Below are positions 34,264 through 43,446 of a DNA stretch of 46,820 nucleotides, piece after piece (the first letter of the stretch is position 1; every line of letters starts with the position of its first letter). Below the pieces are notes generated by a model that was given only the letters and a program-made list of their open reading frames with translations, did not search any database and had not been told where the DNA came from. A program made the position numbers and the translations under genes. This DNA is from Oligoflexia bacterium (lineage in GTDB: Bacteria; Bdellovibrionota; Bacteriovoracia; Bacteriovoracales; Bacteriovoracaceae): contig JADGAM010000008.1 of NCBI GenBank assembly GCA_015232015.1, forward strand, positions 1-46,820, in the 5' to 3' direction.

Positions 34264-36342
34264 TTATTTTTTCTCCCTTTCAGCGCCACTGGGGGGGGCC
34301 GCCACTGCCTCCACTGCCGCCGGAGGCGCTTTTTGTTCTACTGGTGGTTCACTCAATCCTCCTAAATCTCGTTCACATCCTTTGGTAGTAGCTGCGAAAT
34401 CTTCAGTAGTTAATGCTTTTTTTTCCTCAGCGCCGGCCATTGCTCCTCCCATTGCATTTTCACAAAAGACACCACGAAAGGACTTAATCATTCTAAAAAC
34501 TTTGTGTGCATCCTCTTTTACAGTGGGTTTAATTCCATCTGATAGCGATAAAGTCTCAAGAGCGGCCATCGCTCCAGCAAAACCAAAGTTTTCGTCTTCA
34601 CTTCCTGTCTTTTTAAATCTAGTCAGCACTTCTTTCAATTTGACATCCTCGGGTTTTTTTGAATCTTTTAAAAGTTCTATTTGTTGCTTAAGTAAATCTT
34701 TTACATTTTTTACTGCGTTTTGTACTGTCTTTGGAAGTTCTTTTTTCTCATCTTCACGATAAGTTTGTCCCACGGCCTTATCTTTATTGAAGTAGTTCCC
34801 CATGTGCTCAAACGTATCTCCCCAATGATCTGCACCATGTTCTTCCATCTTAATGAAAATTTTTTTGTTTTCTCCTGAGCGTTTACCATCGCGAGAAACT
34901 TCCCCTAATTGTCCAAATAACATAGTTTTAAGTCCAGCGGCCCCAGGAATTTGAATTTTTCCATATCTAAAATCAAAACCTTTTTCATGATAAACAAATT
35001 TATCTTTTTGCTCTAATTTTTCTTTTTTATAATGGGAAGAGTAGCGATCATAGACTTTTGCCATATTACTGAGCACCTGAAAAATACGTTCATTTTTATC
35101 GTTTATTCTAAATGTTCCTTTTCTAACAAAAGCACGCTGAGGTCGCATGGTGACTGGATCTAAGGTAAATGATTTCCCACTTCGGGCCTGCATATACCAT
35201 AATAGCTTTGCAACTGCGTCCTGCTGAGCTCCTTTGGCCGCTTCTTTACCTTTTTTTTCTCCTATTTGCTTGGCCTCCCTTACTTTATCAGAAAATTGCT
35301 TAAATGGGTCTTCTCCCTTTTCAATTGCTAGAGCATACTTTTCACCGGTTTTCACGTAATCAATCAATGTCTCACGATTATCTATGCCTTTATTATTTTC
35401 ATTCGCAAAAAGGAAAAGTGCATCCATTAGGGATTCATCATCTGTAATTGATGCTGGCACATCTTCTTTTTCTTTTTTCTTTTCTTCATGCTTTTGCTCT
35501 TTCTTTTCCTCACGCAGCTGAAAGCTTATTTTTTTCATATCTTCGCCCAATACTTCAACTTGTGCTTTCTTCTCACATAGCGGCCCTTCTTCTGCTGACA
35601 TTAAATTTCTACTAGTTAGTAATTCCATAGTTTTAGTTTCCGAGTTCCTCAATGCCATTATGGCATCTGCTTCTACACTTATCGAAAGAACACCAGCGTT
35701 CGTAATGGGATGGCACTTTTCACTCCATCTCCAACTCATTTTTCCTATGGTACATTTTTCTTTCCATATCTCTTGCAATTTATCCCAAGTGCAACCACAA
35801 TCATTCATCAACTTAGACAGTGGATCTGTTAATCTGAGTCTTCCATTTTCAATAGCGCCAGGTATCGCCCTATCCGTCATCGTAGTGAACATCCTGCTGT
35901 CGCAGGAAGAACCAAAGGAGCGACCAAGAAGAGATGAAATCTCCTTACACTCACCTGGCGTTAATCTTCTATTTTCATCAGCAAATTCTAAATTCCTAAT
36001 AGGAGAGTCTGCACGAAGAGTAATCTGCTTCCTCTCTACTTTTCCATTTATTTCTTCGAATACAAAGTAGTGATTTTTCATCATATTTCTTTGCTTAACT
36101 ATGGCAGGTAGCCTTGTTGGAGCATCTGGCTGATTCCATGATAATAACTCAGCTTTTGTAAAGAAGATGGGGGTGGTACACTTATAAAGATCATTGCTTT
36201 GTACGACTTTGGCCTCTTCAGCGGCCGCGAAAACATCTGTTGAAAAGGTCCTGTAAAAAAACGTTAAAATTAGCATTGCGATTATCACACTAATCGCCCA
36301 TATCTTTTTTAATTTTAATTCCTTCAAAGTTTTCTCTTTCAA
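34264..36342 (-). CDS. large exported protein of unknown function, kinase-linked
   Basis: 692 residues from TTG 36342, with GGGGGAAA directly upstream, 15 bases after the kinase gene. A hydrophobic stretch at 14-30 and AFAA-like site near 41 give a signal peptide. The N-terminal 250 residues carry seven or more Cys, among them ECKEIS, DCGCTWDK and KCTIGKMSWRWSEKC, consistent with disulfides outside the cytoplasm. A Lys/Glu-rich linker (about 280-305) precedes a helical C-terminal half with a KKIFIKMEEHGADHWGD patch near 490 and a Pro/Ala tail. I recognise no family. The context suggests a substrate or partner of the kinase. Confidence 0.7.
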   Translation of the reverse strand: MKEKTLKELKLKKIWAISVIIAMLILTFFYRTFSTDVFAAAEEAKVVQSNDLYKCTTPIFFTKAELLSWNQPDAPTRLPAIVKQRNMMKNHYFVFEEINGKVERKQITLRADSPIRNLEFADENRRLTPGECKEISSLLGRSFGSSCDSRMFTTMTDRAIPGAIENGRLRLTDPLSKLMNDCGCTWDKLQEIWKEKCTIGKMSWRWSEKCHPITNAGVLSISVEADAIMALRNSETKTMELLTSRNLMSAEEGPLCEKKAQVEVLGEDMKKISFQLREEKKEQKHEEKKKEKEDVPASITDDESLMDALFLFANENNKGIDNRETLIDYVKTGEKYALAIEKGEDPFKQFSDKVREAKQIGEKKGKEAAKGAQQDAVAKLLWYMQARSGKSFTLDPVTMRPQRAFVRKGTFRINDKNERIFQVLSNMAKVYDRYSSHYKKEKLEQKDKFVYHEKGFDFRYGKIQIPGAAGLKTMLFGQLGEVSRDGKRSGENKKIFIKMEEHGADHWGDTFEHMGNYFNKDKAVGQTYREDEKKELPKTVQNAVKNVKDLLKQQIELLKDSKKPEDVKLKEVLTRFKKTGSEDENFGFAGAMAALETLSLSDGIKPTVKEDAHKVFRMIKSFRGVFCENAMGGAMAGAEEKKALTTEDFAATTKGCERDLGGLSEPPVEQKAPPAAVEAVAAPPSGAEREKK

Positions 36343-36357
36343 AGTTTCCCCCTATTG

Positions 36358-38190
36358 TTAAAACGCAGTTTTTAAATCTTGTAATGTTGGTCTGCCCTTT
36401 GGATCTGGATTACACATTTGCAATATAATTTGTTTTAATTTATCTCTTTCGTCCGAGACGCTTTTAGCTTTAATCGCGGCCATAGTTTTATTCCAATAGC
36501 TATCGTAACGTTCCTGTACTTCACTGGTATTTAGAAACTGGGAAGATAAATCTTTTAGAGAAGTTATATTGTGTAACCAAGGTATACGTTGAACAAAAAG
36601 CAATTCGTATAAAGAAATACCGAGCGAATAGATATCGCCACCCAATATCCTATCTACACTAGAAACATGGGATTTATCTTTTTGTAGTCGATAATAATCT
36701 TGAACCCATTCTGGGGCGTGGTATGGCAACGTTCCTTGAAACGAAGATAATTGCGTGGGATCAGTTAATAATTCAACACTTGTTCCAAAATCGCCTAATT
36801 TAGCAGTAAATTTTCCTTGTGATGATTGCTTCAAAAAAATATTTTCCGGTTTAATATCACGATGAACGATCTTTAAGGTTCTAAGTTCGTAAAGACCTGC
36901 AATAAGGTCTTTAAATATCTTTACGGCATCAGCAGTTTTTATTGATTGAGATGAAGGAAAAGTGCCGCTTTTTACTAATTGTTGAGTTGAAATCAGTTCC
37001 CTCATTGTTTGAGGATAATATTCAAAAAAAATGGCCTGTTTAGGAACTGATTTTCCCTTATCTTTCACTCGTCCAGAATAGTAAACTATATCTTTGCTTC
37101 CCAATAAACCGGGAAGTCCGTAAACTTTGCGAAGAATTCGTTCTTCTTGAAGAGCTGAAGCTAATATTTTTTGATCGGGATGATCAGATGGGGCCTTTGC
37201 CAACTTAGATGTAAGTTTTACTAACAATGTTTCGGGCATGCTTTGAACCGGATATAGCACTGAAAAAGTTGCTTTTTTAAAGGCCCCTCTCCCAAGAGAT
37301 TTTAAATAATGTTTGCTATCTAGATGAACAATAATTTCTCCATTAGGATTGCACTGAAACGAAAGAAAGGGTTTAAAGTTTTTGGTTTGGAAGGCCCGCT
37401 CTTTTTGATAATATACTGGGTGTCCGTCTTTTTTTGCATCAGCAAGACAGCGAGCTTTAACACTTTCTATATAGTATACAAGAACTAAAAAATCTTCTTC
37501 CGCCAGTGTTGAGGAACCAAAAACAGAGGGAAATTTATCTCCTAAAGAATTTAACTTTTTAGCAATTTCCATAACCATTTTCTCTGTAGGGTGATTTTTC
37601 AAACAACTGTTTTTCTCATCAAGGCAAGTGGGGATATCCTCATCTTTTTCAGAAGATGTTTGATCAATCTTTTTTTTACTTAAACGAGTAGCAACGATTT
37701 TACTGATAATATCTTCTATTTTTTGAAGTGCTTGCTCTCTTTCTTTTAGTGATGAAGCTGATGAAGTTCCTTTTTTTAGTAATTCTAAATATTCGTCTCT
37801 TGCTTCGTTGTACTCTTCTATCGCCGTTGTAGTTTTGCTAATCCTTAAATCCACTTTTTTAGTAGCAACTACTGATTTACTTTCTTTCTGAGAAAAAAAA
37901 TGAAATTCACCAAATATTTCTCTTAATATTTTTTTTAAATTTCCCTCAGGTGCTTGGGCAGGCGGTTGAATCGGACTTGACGAAGCAGAACTGGCAAAAG
38001 CGAGAGAAGTGATATTTGACTCTATAAATCCGGTATTTAAAAAAAGCACAACAAAGATAGTTAACATTAATATAAAGTCAGAAAAATATAAATTGAAAAT
38101 AGACTTTTTGTTTTTAAGATTATTATGTAAGTAAGTAAACTTATCGATATAATGTTTTATAGAATGTTTTATAGAATGTTTTATCAGCAT
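36358..38190 (-). CDS. Hanks-type Ser/Thr protein kinase with N-terminal signal/anchor
   Basis: 610 residues. The catalytic domain is C-terminal (about 295-610) and appears complete: Gly loop GRGAF (300-304), Lys325, Glu350, HRDIKPEN (443-450), DFG (467-469) and APE (492-494). Residues 38-56 form one hydrophobic segment ending near FASS, which reads as a signal peptide or anchor behind a 37-residue basic n-region with an Ile-Lys-His-Ser repeat. Bacterial kinases normally have the kinase domain at the N-terminus in the cytoplasm; this order would place it outside. Residues 85-290 are helical and unassigned. First gene of a set with 34264-36342 and 34000-34203. AGGTAGGG lies six bases before the ATG. 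Confidence 0.87.
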   Translation of the reverse strand: MLIKHSIKHSIKHYIDKFTYLHNNLKNKKSIFNLYFSDFILMLTIFVVLFLNTGFIESNITSLAFASSASSSPIQPPAQAPEGNLKKILREIFGEFHFFSQKESKSVVATKKVDLRISKTTTAIEEYNEARDEYLELLKKGTSSASSLKEREQALQKIEDIISKIVATRLSKKKIDQTSSEKDEDIPTCLDEKNSCLKNHPTEKMVMEIAKKLNSLGDKFPSVFGSSTLAEEDFLVLVYYIESVKARCLADAKKDGHPVYYQKERAFQTKNFKPFLSFQCNPNGEIIVHLDSKHYLKSLGRGAFKKATFSVLYPVQSMPETLLVKLTSKLAKAPSDHPDQKILASALQEERILRKVYGLPGLLGSKDIVYYSGRVKDKGKSVPKQAIFFEYYPQTMRELISTQQLVKSGTFPSSQSIKTADAVKIFKDLIAGLYELRTLKIVHRDIKPENIFLKQSSQGKFTAKLGDFGTSVELLTDPTQLSSFQGTLPYHAPEWVQDYYRLQKDKSHVSSVDRILGGDIYSLGISLYELLFVQRIPWLHNITSLKDLSSQFLNTSEVQERYDSYWNKTMAAIKAKSVSDERDKLKQIILQMCNPDPKGRPTLQDLKTAF

Positions 38191-38372
38191 AGCAAACCCT
38201 ACCTGTATAAAAATTTATCATGAAATTTATCATAATATTCTATCGGCATTTTATAATCCTTTTATTAGAAAACAAAAAAATTGTGACATAAAAATCGAGC
38301 TTAGTATTAACTATTAAATAATGTAACTTTAGAGGATTAGAAAAATTTGAATAGACGCGGACAATTTAAACT

Positions 38373-38392
38373 AATTTAATTTAAATTAAATT
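38373..38392. repeat. perfect 20-bp AT palindrome
   Basis: An all-A/T perfect palindrome lies 22 bases after the TPR gene end, in the 224-base gap before the kinase start. It could act as a weak cruciform or a protein site. No other element is seen in that gap. Confidence 0.6.
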
Positions 38393-38414
38393 AATTTAAA
38401 TTGATAAATCGTAG

Positions 38415-40148
38415 TTATAAGTTAATTGAAAAATCAAAACCCACTACATGTTTATTATATTGATATGCCACTTTTGATTTTGAAATATTTTTTGTGTAAT
38501 CATATTTAAAAGTTATTTCAAAAAATTTGGCAAATGTTCTGGCAATGCTTGTTGAAGGATTTATTGTTTGCTCATATCCTCTGGCCTCTCTCTGCTTCAT
38601 AGTATCTGTCAAAGTAAAACTTAATCCAAAAGAAAGTTGATAGTTTGTATAAAAATCAGGAATAATATAATCACCTCTTAAATTATAAACATTTTGAGAG
38701 TTATCTATGTTTCTAGGAGTTGTAGTAAAATCAGCATTAGATAAAAATAAAAGTAATGATTTATTTTGAAAAGCGAAATTTTGAGTTAGAGAAACCGAGG
38801 TTGTATTAGATTTTGTATCATATGTATTAGCAATATAATCTTTTCTTTTAAGTTTAAGTGTCGTATCTCCAATATCAAAGAAAGCAATTTTTTCAGCAAC
38901 ACCATAACTATAAGTTCTACTGTAAAAACGTAATATGCTCTCTTTATTAACATCTTTTGCTGTGTAATTATAATCAAAATCAAAAGTCAAAGTGGCCATC
39001 TTTTTTCCAAATTTATGTTCTGTTTGCCAGTCAATAAATGGATTAATAGTATAAGCATCGTTTTTCTTGATGTCACCAGAACCTCTGTGAGTAGCATTGT
39101 AATTGTTAGTAAGTCTTAGTGTAGGACTAGTTACATATCTTTTCGCAAAAATAAATCTCTTCTTAGCAGTAAAATCAGATTTTAAATAAAAAGTATCTTT
39201 AAATGATGCTTTTTGAGTTGTTTGTTCTGCCTCTGAAATTACGTTAGAATCATACATAGTGCTTTCTTTTAAACTAACAGTATAACCTTTTGGTGATAGC
39301 GTTCTCCCATTTACCATCTTATTTTCGTGTAAATCATACTTATCTTTGATCTCATTAATTCGTCTATTAATTTCTATGGCCAAAACAGATTTAGAATCAA
39401 TTTTTTTTGCCATTTCAAATTGTGGAATTATATCCTCTTTCACACTCTCCACTGGATCCGTTGCTGTTTCCGCTTGCAATAACATTATCTCTGCAATTTG
39501 AAAATTTGCAGCTTGATAAATATCTTTCTCTGAATTTTCATTAATTCTTTGATAATATTTAAGAGCTAAACTATATTGTTCAAGCGTTTGTGAAATATAA
39601 CCTAAATAATAAAGCGAAGAGGTCATCATATAATTTGCTTTAGCTGAATATTTAAATTGATTACGGGCCTTTTCCATCTCTTGGGCCGCATAGTATGCTT
39701 GCCCTAACTCATAATGAATATCCTTTGCAATATTACCTAACTTCAATGCCGACTTAAAATCAACTATAGCTTTATCAAAATCTTGCGATTTACTATAACA
39801 AAGGCCCCTCAAGTAAAAGGCAGTAGCAAAAAACTCTTTTTCCTGTTTATCACTATGAGTTTTTTGGGCCTTCGATTGATCATTGCCTAAAATATCATCT
39901 AACTCCTTCACTGCTGTGGCATAATTACCTTTCTTATAAATCTCCAAAATATTGGTCATAACCTTAGCTCTATCTTGATTTTTTCCATCAGTTGTATCAG
40001 TCACATTAGTTGTATTAGTTGTATCAGTTGTATCAGTGGGTGCGCTATGTACAACAGAAAGATTTATAATTATTGTAAAAAAAATAATTAGTACTAAAAA
40101 TAATTTATTTTTATTTATTCCTTTATTTATTCCTATAGATATCTTCAT
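38415..40148 (-). CDS. TPR protein with C-terminal outer-membrane beta-barrel
   Basis: 577 residues from ATG 40148; an ATG at 40199 directly follows the FecR gene stop, but puts a charged extension in front of the signal peptide. The Shine-Dalgarno AGGAGAG is unusually far (about 12 bases). A signal peptide ends near HSA, followed by a Thr/Asp repeat linker. Residues 60-270 contain four to six TPR-type helices (ATAFYLRGLCYSKSQDFDKA). From about 295 the sequence alternates polar and aromatic residues in strand pairs and ends in FDFSINL, typical of a beta-barrel. The TPR-plus-barrel plan recalls SlaM/PgaA-like exporters. Last gene of the envelope operon from 44548. Confidence 0.78.
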   Translation of the reverse strand: MKISIGINKGINKNKLFLVLIIFFTIIINLSVVHSAPTDTTDTTNTTNVTDTTDGKNQDRAKVMTNILEIYKKGNYATAVKELDDILGNDQSKAQKTHSDKQEKEFFATAFYLRGLCYSKSQDFDKAIVDFKSALKLGNIAKDIHYELGQAYYAAQEMEKARNQFKYSAKANYMMTSSLYYLGYISQTLEQYSLALKYYQRINENSEKDIYQAANFQIAEIMLLQAETATDPVESVKEDIIPQFEMAKKIDSKSVLAIEINRRINEIKDKYDLHENKMVNGRTLSPKGYTVSLKESTMYDSNVISEAEQTTQKASFKDTFYLKSDFTAKKRFIFAKRYVTSPTLRLTNNYNATHRGSGDIKKNDAYTINPFIDWQTEHKFGKKMATLTFDFDYNYTAKDVNKESILRFYSRTYSYGVAEKIAFFDIGDTTLKLKRKDYIANTYDTKSNTTSVSLTQNFAFQNKSLLLFLSNADFTTTPRNIDNSQNVYNLRGDYIIPDFYTNYQLSFGLSFTLTDTMKQREARGYEQTINPSTSIARTFAKFFEITFKYDYTKNISKSKVAYQYNKHVVGFDFSINL

Positions 40149-40199
40149 TTTTTTCTTTATCTCTCCTAAATGTCTTTTAACATCGATACATCGATACAT

Positions 40200-41834
40200 C
40201 TATTGCACATTAATAACAAAATTTACTTTAACAGCGTCAACTTGATTAGTAACTATAGTCTCTATTTTTGTTTGTTGTTGATCGATAAATATTTGATCTC
40301 GAGTTTGCTCAAACTTATTTACTAAATCTTGCATATTAGGTCCCATATAGTATGTGCTTACAGCTGTCGTTGGTGGCATCATACCTGCATAATTCATATT
40401 TACGCCTCCAAAATTCATCAATGGAATATCTGGTGAAATGTATGTCATGTTTGCATTTGGAACTAATACTGCCATAGATGGAGGTGCCATTAATCCAGCA
40501 GCGGTCGAGGTAGTTGCGATAGCTCCTCCGGTAGTGCTAGCAGGGCCTCTGTTTTCAGTTGTTATTGGAACAGTTACTTTTACAAACTGCCCACTTGCCT
40601 CTAACGTAAACCCTTGAGGAGGAAGATATTGACCTGTCCTAAGATCAATTCCTCCAACATTAGGAGGAGGAATAAATACTCCGGTATTTGAATCAAATGT
40701 ACTTCCTGGAGGTGGTGGTATATAAAAACCTGTTTTCAAATCCACAAATCCCCCAGGAGGAGGTCCATCTGCTGCCACTGTTGTTTGTTGTTGTTGCGTG
40801 GCCGATTTATCCCCTGACCCCTGTTGCCCTTCTTCTGTTTTTCCAGCAGCAGCACTTGTAGTTGTAGTTGTTGTAGTAGTAGTTGCAGTAGTTGATTTAT
40901 CTGTGCTTGCTGTTTGCTTATCAACTTTTTTATCTTGTCCACTCTCATTCGCAGAGGTAGAAGCATCAGCTTCAGCTTTCTTACTATCACTTGTAATAGC
41001 AGCACCCATTACTACAACTTTAACTTGTGATTCTAAAATGGCAGCATTACTAGTATTGGCAAATGATTTAGAAGAAACTCCGGGAGGAATTGGAGAAGCA
41101 TAATTTTTCTTTGATTCCGCCTGTGCCTCTTTCAATTCAGGGTTATTTTTAAGACTCTCAAATTGCGATGGTGAAATTTTAGCAGGAGGAGTGGAATTTC
41201 CGTCTTTTACTAAAGAAACTTGTCCTTCTCCAACCATCTTTGCTTGTGGAGAATTTACCTTTGCTTCCATCTTTTGATAATCAACGTTTTTACTTTCTGC
41301 TGGATCAATTGCGCCCATTTTAACTTGACCACTAAAAGTTAATAGCGATGTTAAATTTGTCTCTGAGTTAAAAATTACTTGGAAGTCAGTTCCCCTAATA
41401 CCTAGTGCTGCTGATTGAGTCTTAATAAATAATTTACTACTCTCATCACCTGGATTTTGTTTCAAGTAATCCTTAGTAACTGTACTTCTAATTTGCCCTT
41501 TAATTAAAGATATTAATCCAGGAGCATTTTTTTGAAATTTATTAATTTCCATTTGGCTTTTTGGACCAACATTTACCTGTGATTGATCAATAAAAATAAG
41601 TTTAACAAAACTTTTATCTTGTGTTTCAATAATACTTCCTTCAGTTATCCAATCATCCTTTTTTACAGATTTAACATTTCCACTCTTTTCCTTTGCACTA
41701 ACATCACCTCTTATAATAACTACTTTTGCTACATTTGCTGCCTTATTTTCTTCTCCAATAGCGATGGCCGTCACTAGATATAATAAAAGTAAAATTAAGA
41801 AAAAAGTACCGGAAGTACAGATTAAATTTTTCAT
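40200..41834 (-). CDS. exported FecR-domain protein
   Basis: 544 residues. A signal peptide (1-26) is followed by a FecR-type beta domain (about 35-165) with GDVSAKEKSG, WITEGSIIET, VKLIFIDQSQVNVGP and AALGIRGTDFQV. The rest is low complexity: a Ser/Asp/Lys stretch, a poly-Thr run near 315-325, repeated PPPG..D..TG.(Y/F)(I/L)PP units (about 350-410), and a C-terminal Ala/Met/Pro-rich tail. Without a FecA or sigma factor nearby, it is probably a cell-surface or periplasmic structural protein, not an iron regulator. It sits between two envelope genes in the same operon. Confidence 0.85.
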   Translation of the reverse strand: MKNLICTSGTFFLILLLLYLVTAIAIGEENKAANVAKVVIIRGDVSAKEKSGNVKSVKKDDWITEGSIIETQDKSFVKLIFIDQSQVNVGPKSQMEINKFQKNAPGLISLIKGQIRSTVTKDYLKQNPGDESSKLFIKTQSAALGIRGTDFQVIFNSETNLTSLLTFSGQVKMGAIDPAESKNVDYQKMEAKVNSPQAKMVGEGQVSLVKDGNSTPPAKISPSQFESLKNNPELKEAQAESKKNYASPIPPGVSSKSFANTSNAAILESQVKVVVMGAAITSDSKKAEADASTSANESGQDKKVDKQTASTDKSTTATTTTTTTTTSAAAGKTEEGQQGSGDKSATQQQQTTVAADGPPPGGFVDLKTGFYIPPPPGSTFDSNTGVFIPPPNVGGIDLRTGQYLPPQGFTLEASGQFVKVTVPITTENRGPASTTGGAIATTSTAAGLMAPPSMAVLVPNANMTYISPDIPLMNFGGVNMNYAGMMPPTTAVSTYYMGPNMQDLVNKFEQTRDQIFIDQQQTKIETIVTNQVDAVKVNFVINVQ

Positions 41835-41889
41835 TACCCATCCCTTCTTAATTTAATATAAAAAGCAATCATCAAATACAATAATACCC

Positions 41890-42636
41890 TCACATCACTC
41901 TTAAACCAACAAGTAATATAATTGTATGCTCTTTTACACTTCTTTTATTTTCATCAACATACAAAGTTTTCACCTCTTTTTTAGTTCCTCCAATAACGGA
42001 CATCTTTGAACTTTCAAGATATTTATAAAGTACTTCAACAAAGAATTCCTGACTATAAAGATTTATTATATCGACACCAAATCCACAAATATATCCTATT
42101 CCTTCATAGGTAAGTTTTTGGTGCATATAAAAATCGCTACGAGGATCACTGCTAGTAATATTTCCTCTTTCAAAGTATAAAGATTGTATGGCGATAACTG
42201 GATTTACTATTATGAAAGGATATAACTTTTTAATTTTTTCGCTTTTAGAATTATTAGAAAGCAAATTAAAATTGGTCAGATAATGAGTTATTTTTGGTCC
42301 AAAAGTAAGACTCATTAAAACACCATAATCACTATCTATTGTAGCATTGCCAACTCTAATATAAACGGGTGGTGATTTTGTTATGGTTACATATGAGGCC
42401 ATGGCAAAATCAAAATCTCTAAAACGATATCCAATTGAAGAAGCAAAATCAAAACCAGTATGCCATTTTTTAGGAGTTCTGCCATGAGTACGCATATGAG
42501 TAGCTGATACTCCAAGGGCGCCTTTTAAATTCCATCCTTGAGGTAATAAATTTAGAGTTTCTCCATATAACGAAGAAGAAACTGTAAATAAAGAAAATAA
42601 AGAAAATAAAATAAATAAAGTAATTCTACTATTCAT
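41890..42636 (-). CDS. outer-membrane beta-barrel protein
   Basis: 248 residues. A signal peptide ends near YG. The remainder alternates hydrophobic and polar residues in short strands (FDFASSIGYRFRDFDFAMASYV) and ends in a hydrophobic strand HTIILLVGLRVM, as in small barrels. No specific family. It lies 18 bases after the DUF3943 gene, so it is probably in the same transcript. The ribosome site is weak. Confidence 0.65.
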   Translation of the reverse strand: MNSRITLFILFSLFSLFTVSSSLYGETLNLLPQGWNLKGALGVSATHMRTHGRTPKKWHTGFDFASSIGYRFRDFDFAMASYVTITKSPPVYIRVGNATIDSDYGVLMSLTFGPKITHYLTNFNLLSNNSKSEKIKKLYPFIIVNPVIAIQSLYFERGNITSSDPRSDFYMHQKLTYEGIGYICGFGVDIINLYSQEFFVEVLYKYLESSKMSVIGGTKKEVKTLYVDENKRSVKEHTIILLVGLRVM

Positions 42637-42654
42637 TCTTTTTTTACTTAAAAC

Positions 42655-43446
42655 TTAAAATTCAACCGTTACTAAAACCCCCGGTACCTTCTTAGCATTC
42701 AAAGCAATAGTTGAGGGATATATTGCTACTTTACCTTCATAAAACCAAAATAAAGTTGTGGGATTAAGAATATGTCCTACTACTTTTAAAACAGAAACAT
42801 CAGTGTTAAGAAGAAGTAGGCTAACCTTTTCCAATACCACCCCTAATATACTACCTAAAACTGGTGTTTGATACATATCCTGAATGCTTGCTGGTTCCGT
42901 ATAAATTTCTATAGTAAATTCAAAAAGTGCGCTTTGAACAGCTGTCAATGCAAACGAATTTATTCTAGAATATCCATTGGCCCTATAATACAAATAAAGT
43001 TGTGAACCTGTCATAGGGTGAATTGTCCAATTCCAATAAGGTTCATCTTTATCGAAAACTGCTTTCCCAAAATTGTTTTTATAATTACTCCAAGATCCTT
43101 CACGAGCAAAAGTTTGTGGTTGTGATAAGTAATAAGCACCCCAATTAATTAAGTAAAAAACTCCCAAGTGAGTAAGAGTTTCTTTATTAGTGTGCTCACG
43201 ATCTTTATAGGTATAAATATATTTCAATTGCAGTTGACTCTTTTGCTCTTGAGTATTTTTGTTACTTTCTTCTTTGGCGGTTTTGGTGGATACTGCTTCG
43301 GATGCTTCTTCAGATACTTCTTTGGATACTTCGTCGGATACTTCTTTGGATGTGGCCGATGATATTGTTGGTAGCAACAACATCATCTCTATAAAAATCA
43401 AGAAAAATAAAAAATTAAAATAAAATTCAAAATGTTTAGAACGCAA
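42655..43446 (-). CDS. DUF3943-like exported protein
   Basis: 263 residues, TTG start at 43446 supported by GGAGTGAGAG directly upstream; it overlaps the preceding barrel gene by 11 bases. A signal peptide is followed by a Ser/Glu/Val repeat encoded by a 12-bp unit (about 43270-43355). The domain with WTIHPMTGSQLY, YRANGYSR, S..FEFTIEIYTEPASIQDM and TPVLGSILG matches DUF3943, a family of outer-membrane-associated proteins of unknown role. Second gene of the operon from 44548. Confidence 0.75.
   Translation of the reverse strand: MRSKHFEFYFNFLFFLIFIEMMLLLPTISSATSKEVSDEVSKEVSEEASEAVSTKTAKEESNKNTQEQKSQLQLKYIYTYKDREHTNKETLTHLGVFYLINWGAYYLSQPQTFAREGSWSNYKNNFGKAVFDKDEPYWNWTIHPMTGSQLYLYYRANGYSRINSFALTAVQSALFEFTIEIYTEPASIQDMYQTPVLGSILGVVLEKVSLLLLNTDVSVLKVVGHILNPTTLFWFYEGKVAIYPSTIALNAKKVPGVLVTVEF

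Noticed and set aside
34000-34266. Coiled-coil gene as a frameshifted tail of the 692-residue protein
   Set aside because: The larger gene ends with a normal TAA and Lys-rich tail, and the small frame is closed upstream by TAG; a ribosome site precedes its ATG, so a separate small gene is simpler.
40200-41834. FecR-domain gene as part of an iron-citrate signalling system
   Set aside because: There is no sigma factor, FecA-type receptor or iron transport gene in the window, and the C-terminal three quarters are low complexity, so I describe it only by domain.
43168-43362. Plus-strand frame encoding a Gly/Phe/Cys-rich peptide opposite the DUF3943 gene
   Set aside because: It is the antisense reading of the Ser/Glu/Val repeat and has no ribosome site or family features.
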